Assembly (NCBI RefSeq): GCF_013407145.1 | Contig: NZ_CP026993.1 | Location: 620,001-684,000 of the forward strand | Direction: 5' to 3' | DNA: 64,000 bases | Source: Nitrosopumilus cobalaminigenes | GTDB lineage: Archaea > Thermoproteota > Nitrososphaeria > Nitrososphaerales > Nitrosopumilaceae | Part shown: positions 8,142 to 17,602 of the stretch, one piece after another | Numbering within the stretch: the first letter of the stretch is position 1 | Layout: every line of letters begins with the position of its first letter | Position numbers and translations under genes: made by a program | Notes under the pieces: model-generated | Told to the model about the DNA's origin: nothing | Seen by the model: the letters and a program-made list of their open reading frames with translations, nothing else | The model's database searches: none

Positions 8142-8180
8142 TTAGCACCAGTGAAAAAGTTGCCCCTAGGTTATATTCTA
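8142..8180 (+). promoter_or_regulatory. Promoter with TTAGCACCAG site
   Basis: TTAGCACCAG at 8142-8151 is identical to the site at 1955-1964. It precedes a TATA-like stretch (TTATATTCTATAAAG, about 8171-8185). The gene at 8207 also has a GGAG Shine-Dalgarno sequence just before its ATG, so this message has a short leader. Confidence 0.4.
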
Positions 8181-8206
8181 TAAAGTGCAAATAGTGTTGA
8201 GGAGAA

Positions 8207-8524
8207 ATGCAACAACAAACAACAAACCAAAAAACTCCACAGTTAAAGTTCATAGCAATTTTAGCTGTTGCAATTTCAGTAACATTGGTGTTTACAATTA
8301 CTCCTTGGAATATTGTTCCTACTTCTGTTACTGAAGATGTGACAGTCATTGCTGTAACGAATTATGGCTGTGTTGGAGAATCCGCTATTGGACGCTCCGT
8401 CGTAGTTCCAAATTGCAGTGCTGCAGTTGGCGATTCTGTATCTGCAACATTTAACATTCCTGCAATGGAAATAAACGGATACTATGACAGAATTGGGGAT
8501 AAATTAGAAATGATTAATCCTTAA
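8207..8524 (+). CDS. Small membrane-anchored or secreted protein
   Basis: Protein of 105 residues. After a Gln/Thr/Lys-rich N-terminus one hydrophobic helix (about 19-38) acts as signal anchor. The outer part has two cysteines (CVGES and PNCSAAVGD) that could form a disulfide. No family recognised. The ATG is supported by a GGAG ribosome-binding site 5 nt upstream. The promoter shares the CACCAG-type site with the NAGWWADG protein. Confidence 0.6.
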   Translation: MQQQTTNQKTPQLKFIAILAVAISVTLVFTITPWNIVPTSVTEDVTVIAVTNYGCVGESAIGRSVVVPNCSAAVGDSVSATFNIPAMEINGYYDRIGDKLEMINP

Positions 8525-8530
8525 TCTTTT

Positions 8531-9919
8531 TTATTTTTCAGCATTAATTTTTTCTTTTCTCATCCAGATTGTTTTTCCTTTATGATCAATTAATTCTATA
8601 TTCATTTCATTTAATTTATCTCTAATTTTATCTGCGTCATCGTAATTCTTCTCTTCTCTAGCTTTTTCTCTGTTGATAATTAATTTATCAATTTCTTGTA
8701 TTTCATTTTCCGTGATCCCTGGAATGTTTAATCCTAAAATCTGCAACATTCGTTTTAATTCTTTTTTAATAATTTGTGAATTTTCTTTTCCTAGTTTTTC
8801 ATCAGCTGCTAATCGATTAGTCTCTTTTACTAGTTGGAAAAATGCAGATAATGCCAAATGTGTATTGAAATCACCATCTAATGCATTATCAAAATCTGTG
8901 CCTATTTTTTGTATAAATTCATCAATATTTTCAATATTTTCACTATTTGCATGGATTAATTCGTAATGACACGTTTCTACCTGCCTCCATTTGATTAGGT
9001 TTTCTTTTAGCAATTCTTCAGAATAATCAATTGGTTTTGAATAGTGTCCTGACAAACAGAACAGTCTGATGATGTTTGGCCCCCAATTTTCTATTACATG
9101 TTTAATTGATTTTACATTGCCAATTGATTTTGACATTTTTTCACCCTCTATAGTTACCATGCCTACATGCATCCAAATTTTTGCAAACTGACTATCTGTA
9201 CATGATTCTGATTGTGCAATTTCATTCTCATGGTGTGGGAAAATCAGGTCTCGCCCTCCTCCATGAATGTCAAAGTTTTCTCCAAGATACTTTATGCTCA
9301 TTGCAGAACATTCTATGTGCCATCCTGGCCTTCCTTTACCCCATGGGCTATCCCATGTTGGTTCTTTATCTGATAATTTCCATACTGCAAAGTCTAGTGG
9401 ATCTTTTTTTTCTTCATCGACTTCTATTCTTGCTCCTGATTGAAGTTCATCAATTTTCTTTTTTGATAATTTCCCATATTCTGGAAATTTTGATACTGAA
9501 AAATATACTCCGTTCTTTGTAGCATATGCGATATCTTTTTCAATTAATTTTTCAATAAACTTTATAATGTCTCCAATATGTTCAGTTGCTTTTGGATAGT
9601 TTGTTGCACGTTTTACATTTAATCCATCAAAATCGGTATAATAATTCTCAATGTATTTTCTGCTGATTTCTTCTGCTGTTGTATTTTCTTTATTGGCCCT
9701 ATTGATTATTTTGTCATCTACGTCTGTAAAGTTTTGAATGAACTCAATTTCCACTCCTTTGTTTTCAAGATATTTCCTAAGAACATCAAAAACTATGATT
9801 GTTCTTGCATGACCTATGTGGGATTCATCATATACTGTGACTCCACACAGGTAAATTTTGACATTTTTAGAAATATCTACTTCTTGTTCTAATTTTGATA
9901 ATGTGTCTTGTAGTTTCAT
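8531..9919 (-). CDS. cysS: Cysteinyl-tRNA synthetase
   Basis: Class I aminoacyl-tRNA synthetase of 462 residues charging tRNA-Cys. Zinc ligand Cys25 in [16 protein letters not shown], the HIGH motif at 34-37, the WHIECSAM zinc site, [10 protein letters not shown], and KMSKS near 260 are all present; the C-terminal helical anticodon region follows. I chose the ATG ending at 9919 (2 nt after the nadE stop) rather than the longer frame starting at 9964, because the extension lies inside nadE and the shorter protein matches family length. Operon with nadE. Confidence 0.95.
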   Translation of the reverse strand: MKLQDTLSKLEQEVDISKNVKIYLCGVTVYDESHIGHARTIIVFDVLRKYLENKGVEIEFIQNFTDVDDKIINRANKENTTAEEISRKYIENYYTDFDGLNVKRATNYPKATEHIGDIIKFIEKLIEKDIAYATKNGVYFSVSKFPEYGKLSKKKIDELQSGARIEVDEEKKDPLDFAVWKLSDKEPTWDSPWGKGRPGWHIECSAMSIKYLGENFDIHGGGRDLIFPHHENEIAQSESCTDSQFAKIWMHVGMVTIEGEKMSKSIGNVKSIKHVIENWGPNIIRLFCLSGHYSKPIDYSEELLKENLIKWRQVETCHYELIHANSENIENIDEFIQKIGTDFDNALDGDFNTHLALSAFFQLVKETNRLAADEKLGKENSQIIKKELKRMLQILGLNIPGITENEIQEIDKLIINREKAREEKNYDDADKIRDKLNEMNIELIDHKGKTIWMRKEKINAEK

Positions 9920-9920
9920 T

Positions 9921-10712
9921 CTACTCTCTATCTGGTTTTTGTGATGGCAATCTTTTATGTTCACTGTTTATGTGTAGTTGATGAATTTTTTCAATAATTT
10001 TTCTGTCAATTTGTGTCTCTGTCTCGGTTTCTTCAATTGATTTGTTTTTATCCAACAAACAATATAAAATTGAATCAATTTCTTCGTATTGCACTCCTAG
10101 TTCATTTTCTGCCTCATGATCTTTCCATAGATGAGGGCTGCTTTTCTTTGCAATAACATTTTCTGGAACTCCTAAATATTTTGCAATCTCTCTGACTTGT
10201 AATTTGTATAATGAGATTATTGGCGTAATGTCTGATGCTCCGTCTCCAAATTTTGTAAAATATCCTATCATGTATTCACTTTTGTCACTTGATCCTAGTA
10301 CGAGATAGTTTTTGGCATTTGCATAATAGTACAAAATATTAGTTCTTACTCTAGCTCTTAGATTCCCTTTTGCTTTTTCATTGGGTTCAAGATACATTGA
10401 ATATTCGTTGACAATTGGTTTGATGTCTATTAGCTTGTATTTGATACCTGTCAATGAAATCATTTTCAGAGCATCTTCAGTTTCTGAATTTGGTGTAATT
10501 GAAGTGTCTGGCATTATTAGGGCAAGAGTCTTGTCTTGTAATTTTCGCTTACATATGTAGGCTAGAACTGCAGAATCTATTCCTCCGCTTAACCCTAAAA
10601 TTAATCCGTCAGAATTATTTTTTTCAATCTGACTTGATAGAAAACCTTCTATTGTTTCAGTTATTTGTGAATAATCTTGATTTTTTATCTCATTTATGAT
10701 ACCTTGATTCAA
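9921..10712 (-). CDS. nadE: NAD synthetase, ammonia-dependent type
   Basis: Protein of 263 residues that adenylates and amidates nicotinic acid adenine dinucleotide to NAD. The PP-loop motif SGGIDS is at 42-47; GSSDKSEYMIGYFTKFGD and the KKSSPHLW loop are typical of NadE. It lacks a glutaminase domain, so it should use free ammonia, which fits an ammonia oxidiser. It is directly upstream of cysS, with the two genes almost touching. Confidence 0.93.
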   Translation of the reverse strand: MNQGIINEIKNQDYSQITETIEGFLSSQIEKNNSDGLILGLSGGIDSAVLAYICKRKLQDKTLALIMPDTSITPNSETEDALKMISLTGIKYKLIDIKPIVNEYSMYLEPNEKAKGNLRARVRTNILYYYANAKNYLVLGSSDKSEYMIGYFTKFGDGASDITPIISLYKLQVREIAKYLGVPENVIAKKSSPHLWKDHEAENELGVQYEEIDSILYCLLDKNKSIEETETETQIDRKIIEKIHQLHINSEHKRLPSQKPDRE

Positions 10713-10899
10713 TATTTTTTTTATAATATGTGAGAATAAAATCTATTCCTAATATTGGAACAAAATAGTTCATTTTGAACACACATTATTCCATATACTA
10801 ACTTCGTATAGTAATATTACAGAATAATCTGTGCCCAACATAACCCATACCTAGCACAAGGGAGGGGAACTTTGTCCCTTCTCTTTGCATTCTATCTTT

Positions 10900-11532
10900 C
10901 TAAATTTTACCTGTTGCCAAATTACTCAAAAATACAATTTTTTCAATTGATTCTTGACTGTAATGACCTTCGATCAAATTAACTCTTATCCGCACATCTT
11001 TTTTGGCACATTCTGAAAATAGCAAATCATTTTCAATTTCATTTTCTTCTCCATAATAGTCATAATATCCAACAACGCAATTTGGAATCAAATCTAATCC
11101 GTCAATAATTTTTTCAGTTTTGGCATCTATCTGTAAAAATATGTTGTTTACTGCATCTTTAGAAATCCAATTAGAAACAAGTTCTCCTTTCCAAATAAAA
11201 ATCTGATATGTTTCATTATTCTTATATGAATAAGTGTAAGATGTAGACAGTATTTCATTTCCTGCAACTGTTTTTTTGATTATGACTGGATTCTCTCCTT
11301 TAATGAATTCTTTACTGGAATCAGACCATAACAAATTCCAGTCTTTTCCTAATTCTCCTCCTCTTGGAAGAATTTTTGTTATCTCTTCATTCCATTCAGA
11401 ATCGTATATTTTTTCTTTGTATACTTGAATTTTATTTTCAGAATCTGCTTGTTGATCTGATATTACTACTGCTCCTGAAATTATGGCCGCACCAATGATC
11501 AAATTTATGCCAATTATTGTAATCGAATTCAT
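10900..11532 (-). CDS. Hypothetical membrane-anchored protein
   Basis: Protein of 210 residues with a hydrophobic N-terminal helix (about 5-25) serving as signal anchor, then a hydrophilic, probably extracellular domain with two cysteines (NCVVGYYDYYG and FSECAKKD). No recognised family. It lies 14 nt after the secreted protein starting at 11930, so the two probably form an operon. I see no catalytic motif. Confidence 0.55.
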   Translation of the reverse strand: MNSITIIGINLIIGAAIISGAVVISDQQADSENKIQVYKEKIYDSEWNEEITKILPRGGELGKDWNLLWSDSSKEFIKGENPVIIKKTVAGNEILSTSYTYSYKNNETYQIFIWKGELVSNWISKDAVNNIFLQIDAKTEKIIDGLDLIPNCVVGYYDYYGEENEIENDLLFSECAKKDVRIRVNLIEGHYSQESIEKIVFLSNLATGKI

Positions 11533-11546
11533 TTAATTTCCTATTT

Positions 11547-11930
11547 TTATTGATTTTCTAAAATATCAAATGATGTTGATAAAGAATTCTCGTAATAATT
11601 CAATGTGACCAAATGTTTTCCTATCTGTGAATCCTGGGTGACGTGGAGTAGTGTGTAAATTTCTCCTTTCTTTGAAGCATAAGTATTGATTTCTTCTATA
11701 GTTTTATCAGGATATGTAATGGTGATCACAATCTCTTCTCCACGATTATAGTTTTCAACAAATCCGATAATTGTTAATTCTTGATAATTGTATTTTGATT
11801 CGGGTTGTTGGAATTCCACCTCGTCTACTGCAATGAATGGTGTTTTTTCAACTTCTTGTCCAAATGCAGTTTGAGCAATACCTACTACCAAAATCCCCAG
11901 TAACATTGGGAGTATTACTTTACTTTGCAT
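11547..11930 (-). CDS. Secreted protein with Ig-like domain
   Basis: Protein of 127 residues with a clear signal peptide (about 1-24, ending AFGQ). The mature part contains QELTIIGFVENYNRGEEIVIT and KHLVTLNYYENSLSTSF, a pattern of a small beta-sandwich domain common in thaumarchaeal surface proteins. First gene of a two-gene operon with the following minus-strand membrane-anchored protein. Function unknown. Confidence 0.6.
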   Translation of the reverse strand: MQSKVILPMLLGILVVGIAQTAFGQEVEKTPFIAVDEVEFQQPESKYNYQELTIIGFVENYNRGEEIVITITYPDKTIEEINTYASKKGEIYTLLHVTQDSQIGKHLVTLNYYENSLSTSFDILENQ

Positions 11931-12073
11931 AAATTAATTTCAATTTTTTAAGATAAAAGGCGTGTGCGAATATACCAGTTTTGGAAGTTTGCTTTAATTG
12001 TAATTTTACGAGAATACAGAATCTGTGACTAAAACGACACTGTATTTTTTTTAATTTACAAATAATTTAGAGA

Positions 12074-12382
12074 TTAAATGTCGATGTAAATGCCATCATC
12101 TCTGGCCTCAACTGGATAAGTTTCTAGTTTGACTTCTTTTAGATAGTCTGTTAATTCTCCTGTTTTGATATTGTAATGCCAAAAATGTAATGGACATTCT
12201 ACAATATCTCCTTCTAACTTACCAGGTGCAATAGAGCCATCTTGATGTACGCATAGATCATCCATTGCATGATATCCATCTTGATTGAAAATTGCTATCT
12301 GCTTGCCGTCGACTTTGAAAGCTTTACCTTTACCTGCTGCAACTGCTCCTTTATCTGCAACTTTCTTCCAAGCCATACTCAT
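12074..12382 (-). CDS. Rieske-type [2Fe-2S] ferredoxin
   Basis: Protein of 102 residues with both cluster motifs: Cys44-x-His46 (DLCVHQDGS) and Cys63-x2-His66 (VECPLHFWHY), spaced as in soluble Rieske ferredoxins of dioxygenase systems. No membrane anchor or signal is seen, so it should be a cytosolic electron carrier. The partner oxidoreductase is not in the neighbourhood. It is divergent from ahcY. A second Met at residue 3 could be the true start. Confidence 0.88.
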   Translation of the reverse strand: MSMAWKKVADKGAVAAGKGKAFKVDGKQIAIFNQDGYHAMDDLCVHQDGSIAPGKLEGDIVECPLHFWHYNIKTGELTDYLKEVKLETYPVEARDDGIYIDI

Positions 12383-12450
12383 GTGATATACTTGTCATTT
12401 ATTTACATTCGCATGATAGAATTTTATACTGTAGTCTAAGCGTTGAATCA

Positions 12451-13692
12451 TTGAGTAAAGTAAAGTCTAGTCCAAAATTGATCAAAGAAGGTAAGTTATC
12501 TTATGAATGGGCAAGATCTCATATGCAAATTTTAGATAATACTATTAATCGATACAAAAAATCAAAACCTCTCAAAGGAATTACTTTGGGATTTTGTCTT
12601 CACATCACTAAAGAAACATCTGTTTTATTGATGGGTGCTAAAGAACTAGGAGCCACAGTTGCTTGTTGCGGTGGAAATCCGTTAACCACACAAGACAATA
12701 TTGCAGCATTTTTAGCATCTCAAGGAATCAATGTTTATTCTTGGCATGGACAATCTGTCAAAGATTATGATTGGTGTATTGATCAAGTTCTAAAACACAA
12801 ACCAACTATCCTTACCGATGACGGAGCTGATATGAACATCAAAGCTCATTTTGATAAACGATTCAAAGACATGGAGGTTCTTGGGGCAACAGAGGAGACT
12901 ACTGCTGGTGTTACAAGAATTAGAGCTGTAGAAAATCAGGGAAAACTTCGCTACCCTGTAATTTTAGTTAATGAAGCATATACAAAACACATGTTTGATA
13001 ATAGATATGGTACAGGACAAAGTACCATTGATGGATATCTCCGTGCAATGAATCTTCTCATGGCATCAAAACGTGTAGTTGTTGTTGGTTATGGATGGGT
13101 TGGACGTGGTGTTGCATCCCGATGTAATGGAATGGGTTCCAAAGTAATTGTAACTGAAGTGGATCCTATCAAAGCTCTTGAAGCTCACATGGATGGATTT
13201 GAAGTAATGCCAATGTCACAAGCTGCAAAGATTGGAGATATGTTCATCACTTGTACTGGAATGACCAGTGTGATTCGCAAAGAACACATTATGAAAATGA
13301 AAGATGGTGCAATCATGGGTAATGTCGGTCACTTTGATGTTGAAATTGATAGTAAATTCTTGTTGAAATCTTCAAAATCTGTTAAAGAAGTACGACCAAG
13401 TCTTGATGAATGTATTTTGAAAAATGGAAAGAAAGTTTATCTCATTGGACAAGGACGTCTTGCAAACTTGGTTGCAGCAGAAGGACATCCGCCTGAAGTA
13501 ATGGCACAGTCATTTTCAAATCAAATTTTATCTGTTTTGTATATTCTTAAAAATCACAAAAAGATGGAAAATAAAATCATCAATGTTCCTGAAGAAATTG
13601 ATCAACAAATTGCAGTTGATGCTCTAAAGGCTATGGATGTTAAAATCGATAAATTAACTCCAGAGCAAGTAAAATATGCCAATAACTGGTAA
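12451..13692 (+). CDS. ahcY: Adenosylhomocysteinase
   Basis: Protein of 413 residues that hydrolyses S-adenosylhomocysteine, clearing the product of methylation. Recognisable elements are LKGITLGFCLHITKET, EETTAGVTRIRA, the NAD-binding loop GYGWVGRGVA (about 213-222), GNVGHFDVEID and the C-terminal EGHPPEVMAQSFSNQ with the terminal VKYANNW. The start is TTG; no ATG in frame lies before the conserved N-terminus. metG follows 37 nt later, consistent with a methionine-cycle grouping. Confidence 0.95.
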   Translation: MSKVKSSPKLIKEGKLSYEWARSHMQILDNTINRYKKSKPLKGITLGFCLHITKETSVLLMGAKELGATVACCGGNPLTTQDNIAAFLASQGINVYSWHGQSVKDYDWCIDQVLKHKPTILTDDGADMNIKAHFDKRFKDMEVLGATEETTAGVTRIRAVENQGKLRYPVILVNEAYTKHMFDNRYGTGQSTIDGYLRAMNLLMASKRVVVVGYGWVGRGVASRCNGMGSKVIVTEVDPIKALEAHMDGFEVMPMSQAAKIGDMFITCTGMTSVIRKEHIMKMKDGAIMGNVGHFDVEIDSKFLLKSSKSVKEVRPSLDECILKNGKKVYLIGQGRLANLVAAEGHPPEVMAQSFSNQILSVLYILKNHKKMENKIINVPEEIDQQIAVDALKAMDVKIDKLTPEQVKYANNW

Positions 13693-13729
13693 ACTTCTTA
13701 AGATCAATATCGCCACATGCTAATATCTG

Positions 13730-15385
13730 ATGAACAAAAAAGCTATCATTACAAGTGCGTTACCATATGCAAATGGTGAAATCCATTTAGGACATGTTGC
13801 ATCCACATATCTTCCAGCCGATGTAACTACAAGATTTCTAAAACTAAACGGTGTTGAAGCATACTATGTTTGTGCATCTGATGATTTTGGAACTCCTATT
13901 TTGATTCAATCTGAAAAGGAAGGCAAAACTCCTGCAGAATATGTTGCACATTGGAACAAGAGAGATTATGATGATTTTGCTGCATTCAATATTGGGTTTG
14001 ACTATTTTTACAAAACAAGCTCCTCAGAAAATATCTCATTTGTTCAAGATGTTTTCAAAAAACTAAATGATTCTGGATATATTTATGAAAAAGAAATAAT
14101 TCAATTCTATTGCAATAATGATAAAAAATTCTTACCTGACAGATATGTGAAAGGTATCTGTCCTTATTGTAAGGCTGAGGACCAATACTCTGATCTTTGT
14201 GAGAGTTGTGGCCGTGTACCTGAAGAAATAACTGATCCAAAATGTTCTCTATGTGGTAAGCCTCCTACTAAAGAAAAAACAACTCATTATTTTTTCAAAC
14301 TCAAAGATTTTGGTGAACCCCTATCTAAATGGCTAGAAGAAAGTCCACATCTTCAAAAAGATGTAAAAAAATATGTGCAAAATTGGATCAAATCTGGATT
14401 AATTGATTGGGATATAACTCGAGATATTCCTTGGGGCGTTCCTGTTCCACTTGATGGTGCTGATGGCAAAGTTTTCTATGGTTGGTTTGATAACCACTTG
14501 GCATACATTTCTACTGCAATGAAATTTCTAAATGATAAAGGAATAGATGGAAAAGAATTTTGGAACTCTGCTGATATTTACCATTTTATTGGAAAAGATA
14601 TTGTATACCATCATTATCTATTCTTACCTGCAATGAGGTTGGGAATCGGCTCTGAGTACAAATTACCTGATTATATTCCAACTCGAGGTCACTTGACATT
14701 ACAATCAAAGAAAATTTCAAAAAGCAGGAATTGGTATATTGGATTAAAACAATTTTTAGAGTACTATCCTGCTGATTATTTGAGATTCTATCTTGTTTCA
14801 ATTAATCCGTACTCTCAAGATGATTTGAATTTTGATTGGGATGATTTTACAACTAGAATTAATTCAGAATTAATTGGCAATCTTGGAAATTTCATAAATC
14901 GTGCACTTGGATTTACTAAAAAAGCATTTGATGGAAAGGTTCCAGAATCTGATGCCTTTGATGAAAAAGATTCTGAAGCTGAACAAAAAATCAAACAACT
15001 TGCAAGTGATGTTGGCATATTAATGGAACAAAATCATCTTGATCGTGCATTGAAAAAGATCATGGAATTCTCATCCTTCTTCAATCAATATTTTCAACAC
15101 AAGGAACCTTGGAAAAAGGGGCCTGGCACTGCAAACTGTGTTTATCTATCTGTAAATGCAGCTAGGGCTTTGGCTATAGCAATTTGCCCGTTCATGCCTG
15201 AATCTGCCCAAAAAATTTGGATTCAATTAGGGTTGGATGGTGACATTGCCAAATCTTCTTGGTTTGATATGTCTGAATTAGGAATTTCAGCAAATCATGA
15301 ATTAGGTGAAGCATCACCATTATTTGCAAGAGTTGAAGAAGAAGATATTAAAAAACACAAAAGTCAATTAGGTCCTTCTGAATAA
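13730..15385 (+). CDS. metG: Methionyl-tRNA synthetase
   Basis: Class I synthetase of 551 residues charging tRNA-Met. HLGH at 19-22 (HIGH motif), a zinc-knuckle insertion with CPYC, CESC and CSLC pairs at about 144-182, and KISKS at 328-332 (KMSKS motif) are visible, followed by the helical anticodon domain. There is no C-terminal EMAP-like tRNA-binding domain, as in many archaeal forms. It lies downstream of ahcY and 2 nt upstream of the alpha/beta hydrolase gene. Confidence 0.95.
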   Translation: MNKKAIITSALPYANGEIHLGHVASTYLPADVTTRFLKLNGVEAYYVCASDDFGTPILIQSEKEGKTPAEYVAHWNKRDYDDFAAFNIGFDYFYKTSSSENISFVQDVFKKLNDSGYIYEKEIIQFYCNNDKKFLPDRYVKGICPYCKAEDQYSDLCESCGRVPEEITDPKCSLCGKPPTKEKTTHYFFKLKDFGEPLSKWLEESPHLQKDVKKYVQNWIKSGLIDWDITRDIPWGVPVPLDGADGKVFYGWFDNHLAYISTAMKFLNDKGIDGKEFWNSADIYHFIGKDIVYHHYLFLPAMRLGIGSEYKLPDYIPTRGHLTLQSKKISKSRNWYIGLKQFLEYYPADYLRFYLVSINPYSQDDLNFDWDDFTTRINSELIGNLGNFINRALGFTKKAFDGKVPESDAFDEKDSEAEQKIKQLASDVGILMEQNHLDRALKKIMEFSSFFNQYFQHKEPWKKGPGTANCVYLSVNAARALAIAICPFMPESAQKIWIQLGLDGDIAKSSWFDMSELGISANHELGEASPLFARVEEEDIKKHKSQLGPSE

Positions 15386-15387
15386 TC

Positions 15388-16140
15388 ATGAATCCTATTC
15401 CAAGAATTTCCACTAGGGGGTATTATGATCTTTCAACTGGTAGTACGTTGAAAAACAATTCTTACTTTACATATCCAAAAAAAGATTTTAAAAAATTGGT
15501 AAATTCAAAAGAACTCACAATCATGATTCATGGATTACGAAATGACAATGCAGGAGCAGTTGCTAAGGTTCTTTTAGCAAAAAAACAATTACGTAAACTT
15601 GGATATGTTCATCCTGTAATTGGATATAGTTATGACTCAAACACTACAGGAGCTCATTTGATAAAACACGCAAAACATGCTCTTGCCGTAGGTCAAAAAA
15701 TTGCAAAGAAAAATGGTAGAAATCTTGGTAAATTTATTGAAGATTTCAAATTAACTAGTCCAAAAACAAAGATTAGGCTGATGGGTCATTCTTTAGGTTC
15801 TCAAGTAATTTTAAGCACTTTAGAGTATCTTGCAAAAAAGAAACAAAACATTGGAGTTGTTGAAGGTGTTTATTTTTTTGGGGCGTCTATAACTGAAGAT
15901 GTTCCATCCTCCAAAAAATATGGGAAAATTATCCAATCTATTGTAAATTCAAAAGTTGTAAATCATTATGCTCCAACTGATGAAGTTCTCAACTGGGCAA
16001 ATAATGAAAAATATGTGAAAGGTCCATTGGGTCTTAATGGTGCCACTGGAAAACCTGTGAAAAAATATCGACAAAAATTGGTAAAACCAAAAAATCACCG
16101 ATTTGCAAGTTATGCTGATGTTTTGAACTCGTTCCCGTAG
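15388..16140 (+). CDS. Alpha/beta-hydrolase family protein
   Basis: Protein of 250 residues with an alpha/beta-hydrolase core: TIMIHGLRND (oxyanion region), the nucleophile elbow GHSLG at 133-137 with Ser135, and late Asp and His residues (APTDEVLNWA and KNHRFASYAD) suited to complete the triad. It resembles lipase- or DUF726-like enzymes; the substrate cannot be told. It starts 2 nt after metG, so is probably cotranscribed. Confidence 0.75.
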   Translation: MNPIPRISTRGYYDLSTGSTLKNNSYFTYPKKDFKKLVNSKELTIMIHGLRNDNAGAVAKVLLAKKQLRKLGYVHPVIGYSYDSNTTGAHLIKHAKHALAVGQKIAKKNGRNLGKFIEDFKLTSPKTKIRLMGHSLGSQVILSTLEYLAKKKQNIGVVEGVYFFGASITEDVPSSKKYGKIIQSIVNSKVVNHYAPTDEVLNWANNEKYVKGPLGLNGATGKPVKKYRQKLVKPKNHRFASYADVLNSFP

Positions 16141-16214
16141 GCCAAAACGGTCTCCATGTTTAGTATGATTTGTACGTTAGTCTTTTATATAAAAAATGAA
16201 CCTCATACCTTATT
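16141..16214 (+). promoter_or_regulatory. Promoter for small ORF at 16215
   Basis: A strong TATA element (TTTATATA, 16184-16191) lies about 26 nt upstream of an ATG at 16215, the usual geometry for a leaderless thaumarchaeal message. Confidence 0.4.
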
Positions 16215-16322
16215 ATGACAACTAGAATGGGTTCTTCAGCAAATAAATCTATTTTATACCATCTTCATATTTTGGATGAACAACAGGATGTCAAAACTGA
16301 TCTTTCCGAATATCCATGCTAG
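16215..16322 (+). CDS. Hypothetical microprotein (35 aa)
   Basis: ORF of 35 codons without recognisable family. Its only support is the well-placed TATA box upstream and the absence of any other gene in this stretch. It could instead be the start of an untranslated RNA. Confidence 0.3.
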   Translation: MTTRMGSSANKSILYHLHILDEQQDVKTDLSEYPC

Positions 16323-16356
16323 AACTCTTTTTAGACTTCATTTTCTATGACTATTC

Positions 16357-16473
16357 ATGAATGGAACTAGCTGTGACAGTTGCTTTACTGGATATAGGCC
16401 TGGACAACTAATTTCATGTGATCAATGTGGGGATGAATTTTGTGATAGTTGCATAAAGAACCACAAGCATTAA
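16357..16473 (+). CDS. Zinc-binding microprotein (38 aa)
   Basis: ORF of 38 codons containing CDSC, CDQC, CDSC and a final HKH: a treble-clef or B-box-like set of six cysteines plus histidines, enough for one or two zinc ions. It starts 34 nt after the 35-codon ORF. Function unknown. The remaining 100 nt to the next gene hold nothing I recognise. Confidence 0.55.
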   Translation: MNGTSCDSCFTGYRPGQLISCDQCGDEFCDSCIKNHKH

Positions 16474-16581
16474 TGCTGTTTTCTATATTTTATTGATTTT
16501 TTACTTTGGCCTGAATTTTAATTCTGTTTAATATCAAACCTGTCAACTCGTTCAATTTGTCGATATTGGGAATGTTTTTAC

Positions 16582-17430
16582 TCAATATGCTTTTTCTCCT
16601 TTTTCCCAAGATAATTCAAACAAAGTACTCATCATGTCTACCAAAGTGTCTGAATCGGACCACCATGCAAAGATTTGTCTTGTAGGGTGATTTGCATTTC
16701 TCATAAAAATTAAAACTTCTTTGGAATCATTAATTACAAAACATTTGTTTTCTGTTTTTAGATCACACATTCGAATTTTATTCTGATCTAAATCTGAAAG
16801 AAATTCTGGCATTTGTGATGATGGTGAGATGACTATGTCTAATTCTGATGTTGAATCTTTTACCCAATCAAAAACATCTGCATAATACATTCTTAACACA
16901 TCTGCCATACTTCCTAAAACTTTGATTGATTCGGTACTAGAACTAACCATGTCTTTAATTTTATTTGAAATTGGACCTGAACCATGTAACAATTGCATTT
17001 TTTCTGATTTTGATTCATCGGTTTCTACTGCAAAATATGGTATTGCATCCCACATTTCAGATAATGATTCTTCTTTAACTGCAAGTGTGTCGATTCTATC
17101 TTGTTCTTGTTTAACTAGAGTTGTAACTGCTTCTTTCATTTCCATTGCAGTGTATTTGGTAGGGTGTGTAAGTTCTGCAGTTACTAGACCCAAATTCTGC
17201 AGAGAATTCACAAGATGATATGTTTCAGTTCTTGGCAACTGTAATGCTTTAGAAATCTCTGATGCGGTTTTTGCACCATATTTTCCAAGATAAATGAAAA
17301 CTTTGGCCTGGCTTTTTGTTAATCCAAAATTGATTAATTCATTTCTAATTTTTTCTAATGTAATTTTGTGCTTATACATTGCAGTGTCTGATTCATTATC
17401 AAATAGGTTGAGTTGTTCTTTCATCGTCAT
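16582..17430 (-). CDS. TrmB-family transcriptional regulator
   Basis: Protein of 282 residues. The N-terminal winged helix (about 22-95) has the TrmB pattern: LTKSQAKVFIYLGKYGAKTASEISKALQL, then a recognition helix with PRTETYHLVNSLQNLG. A coiled linker and a C-terminal effector domain (VLGSMADVLRMYYADVF) follow. It is a close paralogue of the frameshifted gene at 42410-43260 and more distantly of 47577-48425. The upstream region has a TGATCG word (17488-17493) also found near the other copies. Ligand and targets unknown. Confidence 0.8.
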   Translation of the reverse strand: MTMKEQLNLFDNESDTAMYKHKITLEKIRNELINFGLTKSQAKVFIYLGKYGAKTASEISKALQLPRTETYHLVNSLQNLGLVTAELTHPTKYTAMEMKEAVTTLVKQEQDRIDTLAVKEESLSEMWDAIPYFAVETDESKSEKMQLLHGSGPISNKIKDMVSSSTESIKVLGSMADVLRMYYADVFDWVKDSTSELDIVISPSSQMPEFLSDLDQNKIRMCDLKTENKCFVINDSKEVLIFMRNANHPTRQIFAWWSDSDTLVDMMSTLFELSWEKGEKAY

Positions 17431-17602
17431 TTTTCTTGTATTCCTTAGGTATGTCTATTCTATATCTCCAAAGGAACATTTAACCTTTGATCGCTTCCAG
17501 GCTGGTCTTTTATTTTTTTCACACTTTAATTTCAGTTTGAAAATACTTCCAGTTTTTTAGACTCTTCAAAAATTCATAAGGTCTGTTTTTTTGTTATCCG
17601 TT

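Noticed and set aside
10858-10880. AAGGGA...TCCCTT hairpin upstream of nadE as terminator or RNA
   Set aside because: Six-base stem with an 11-nt loop and no T-tract on the minus strand where it would be needed; could be chance.
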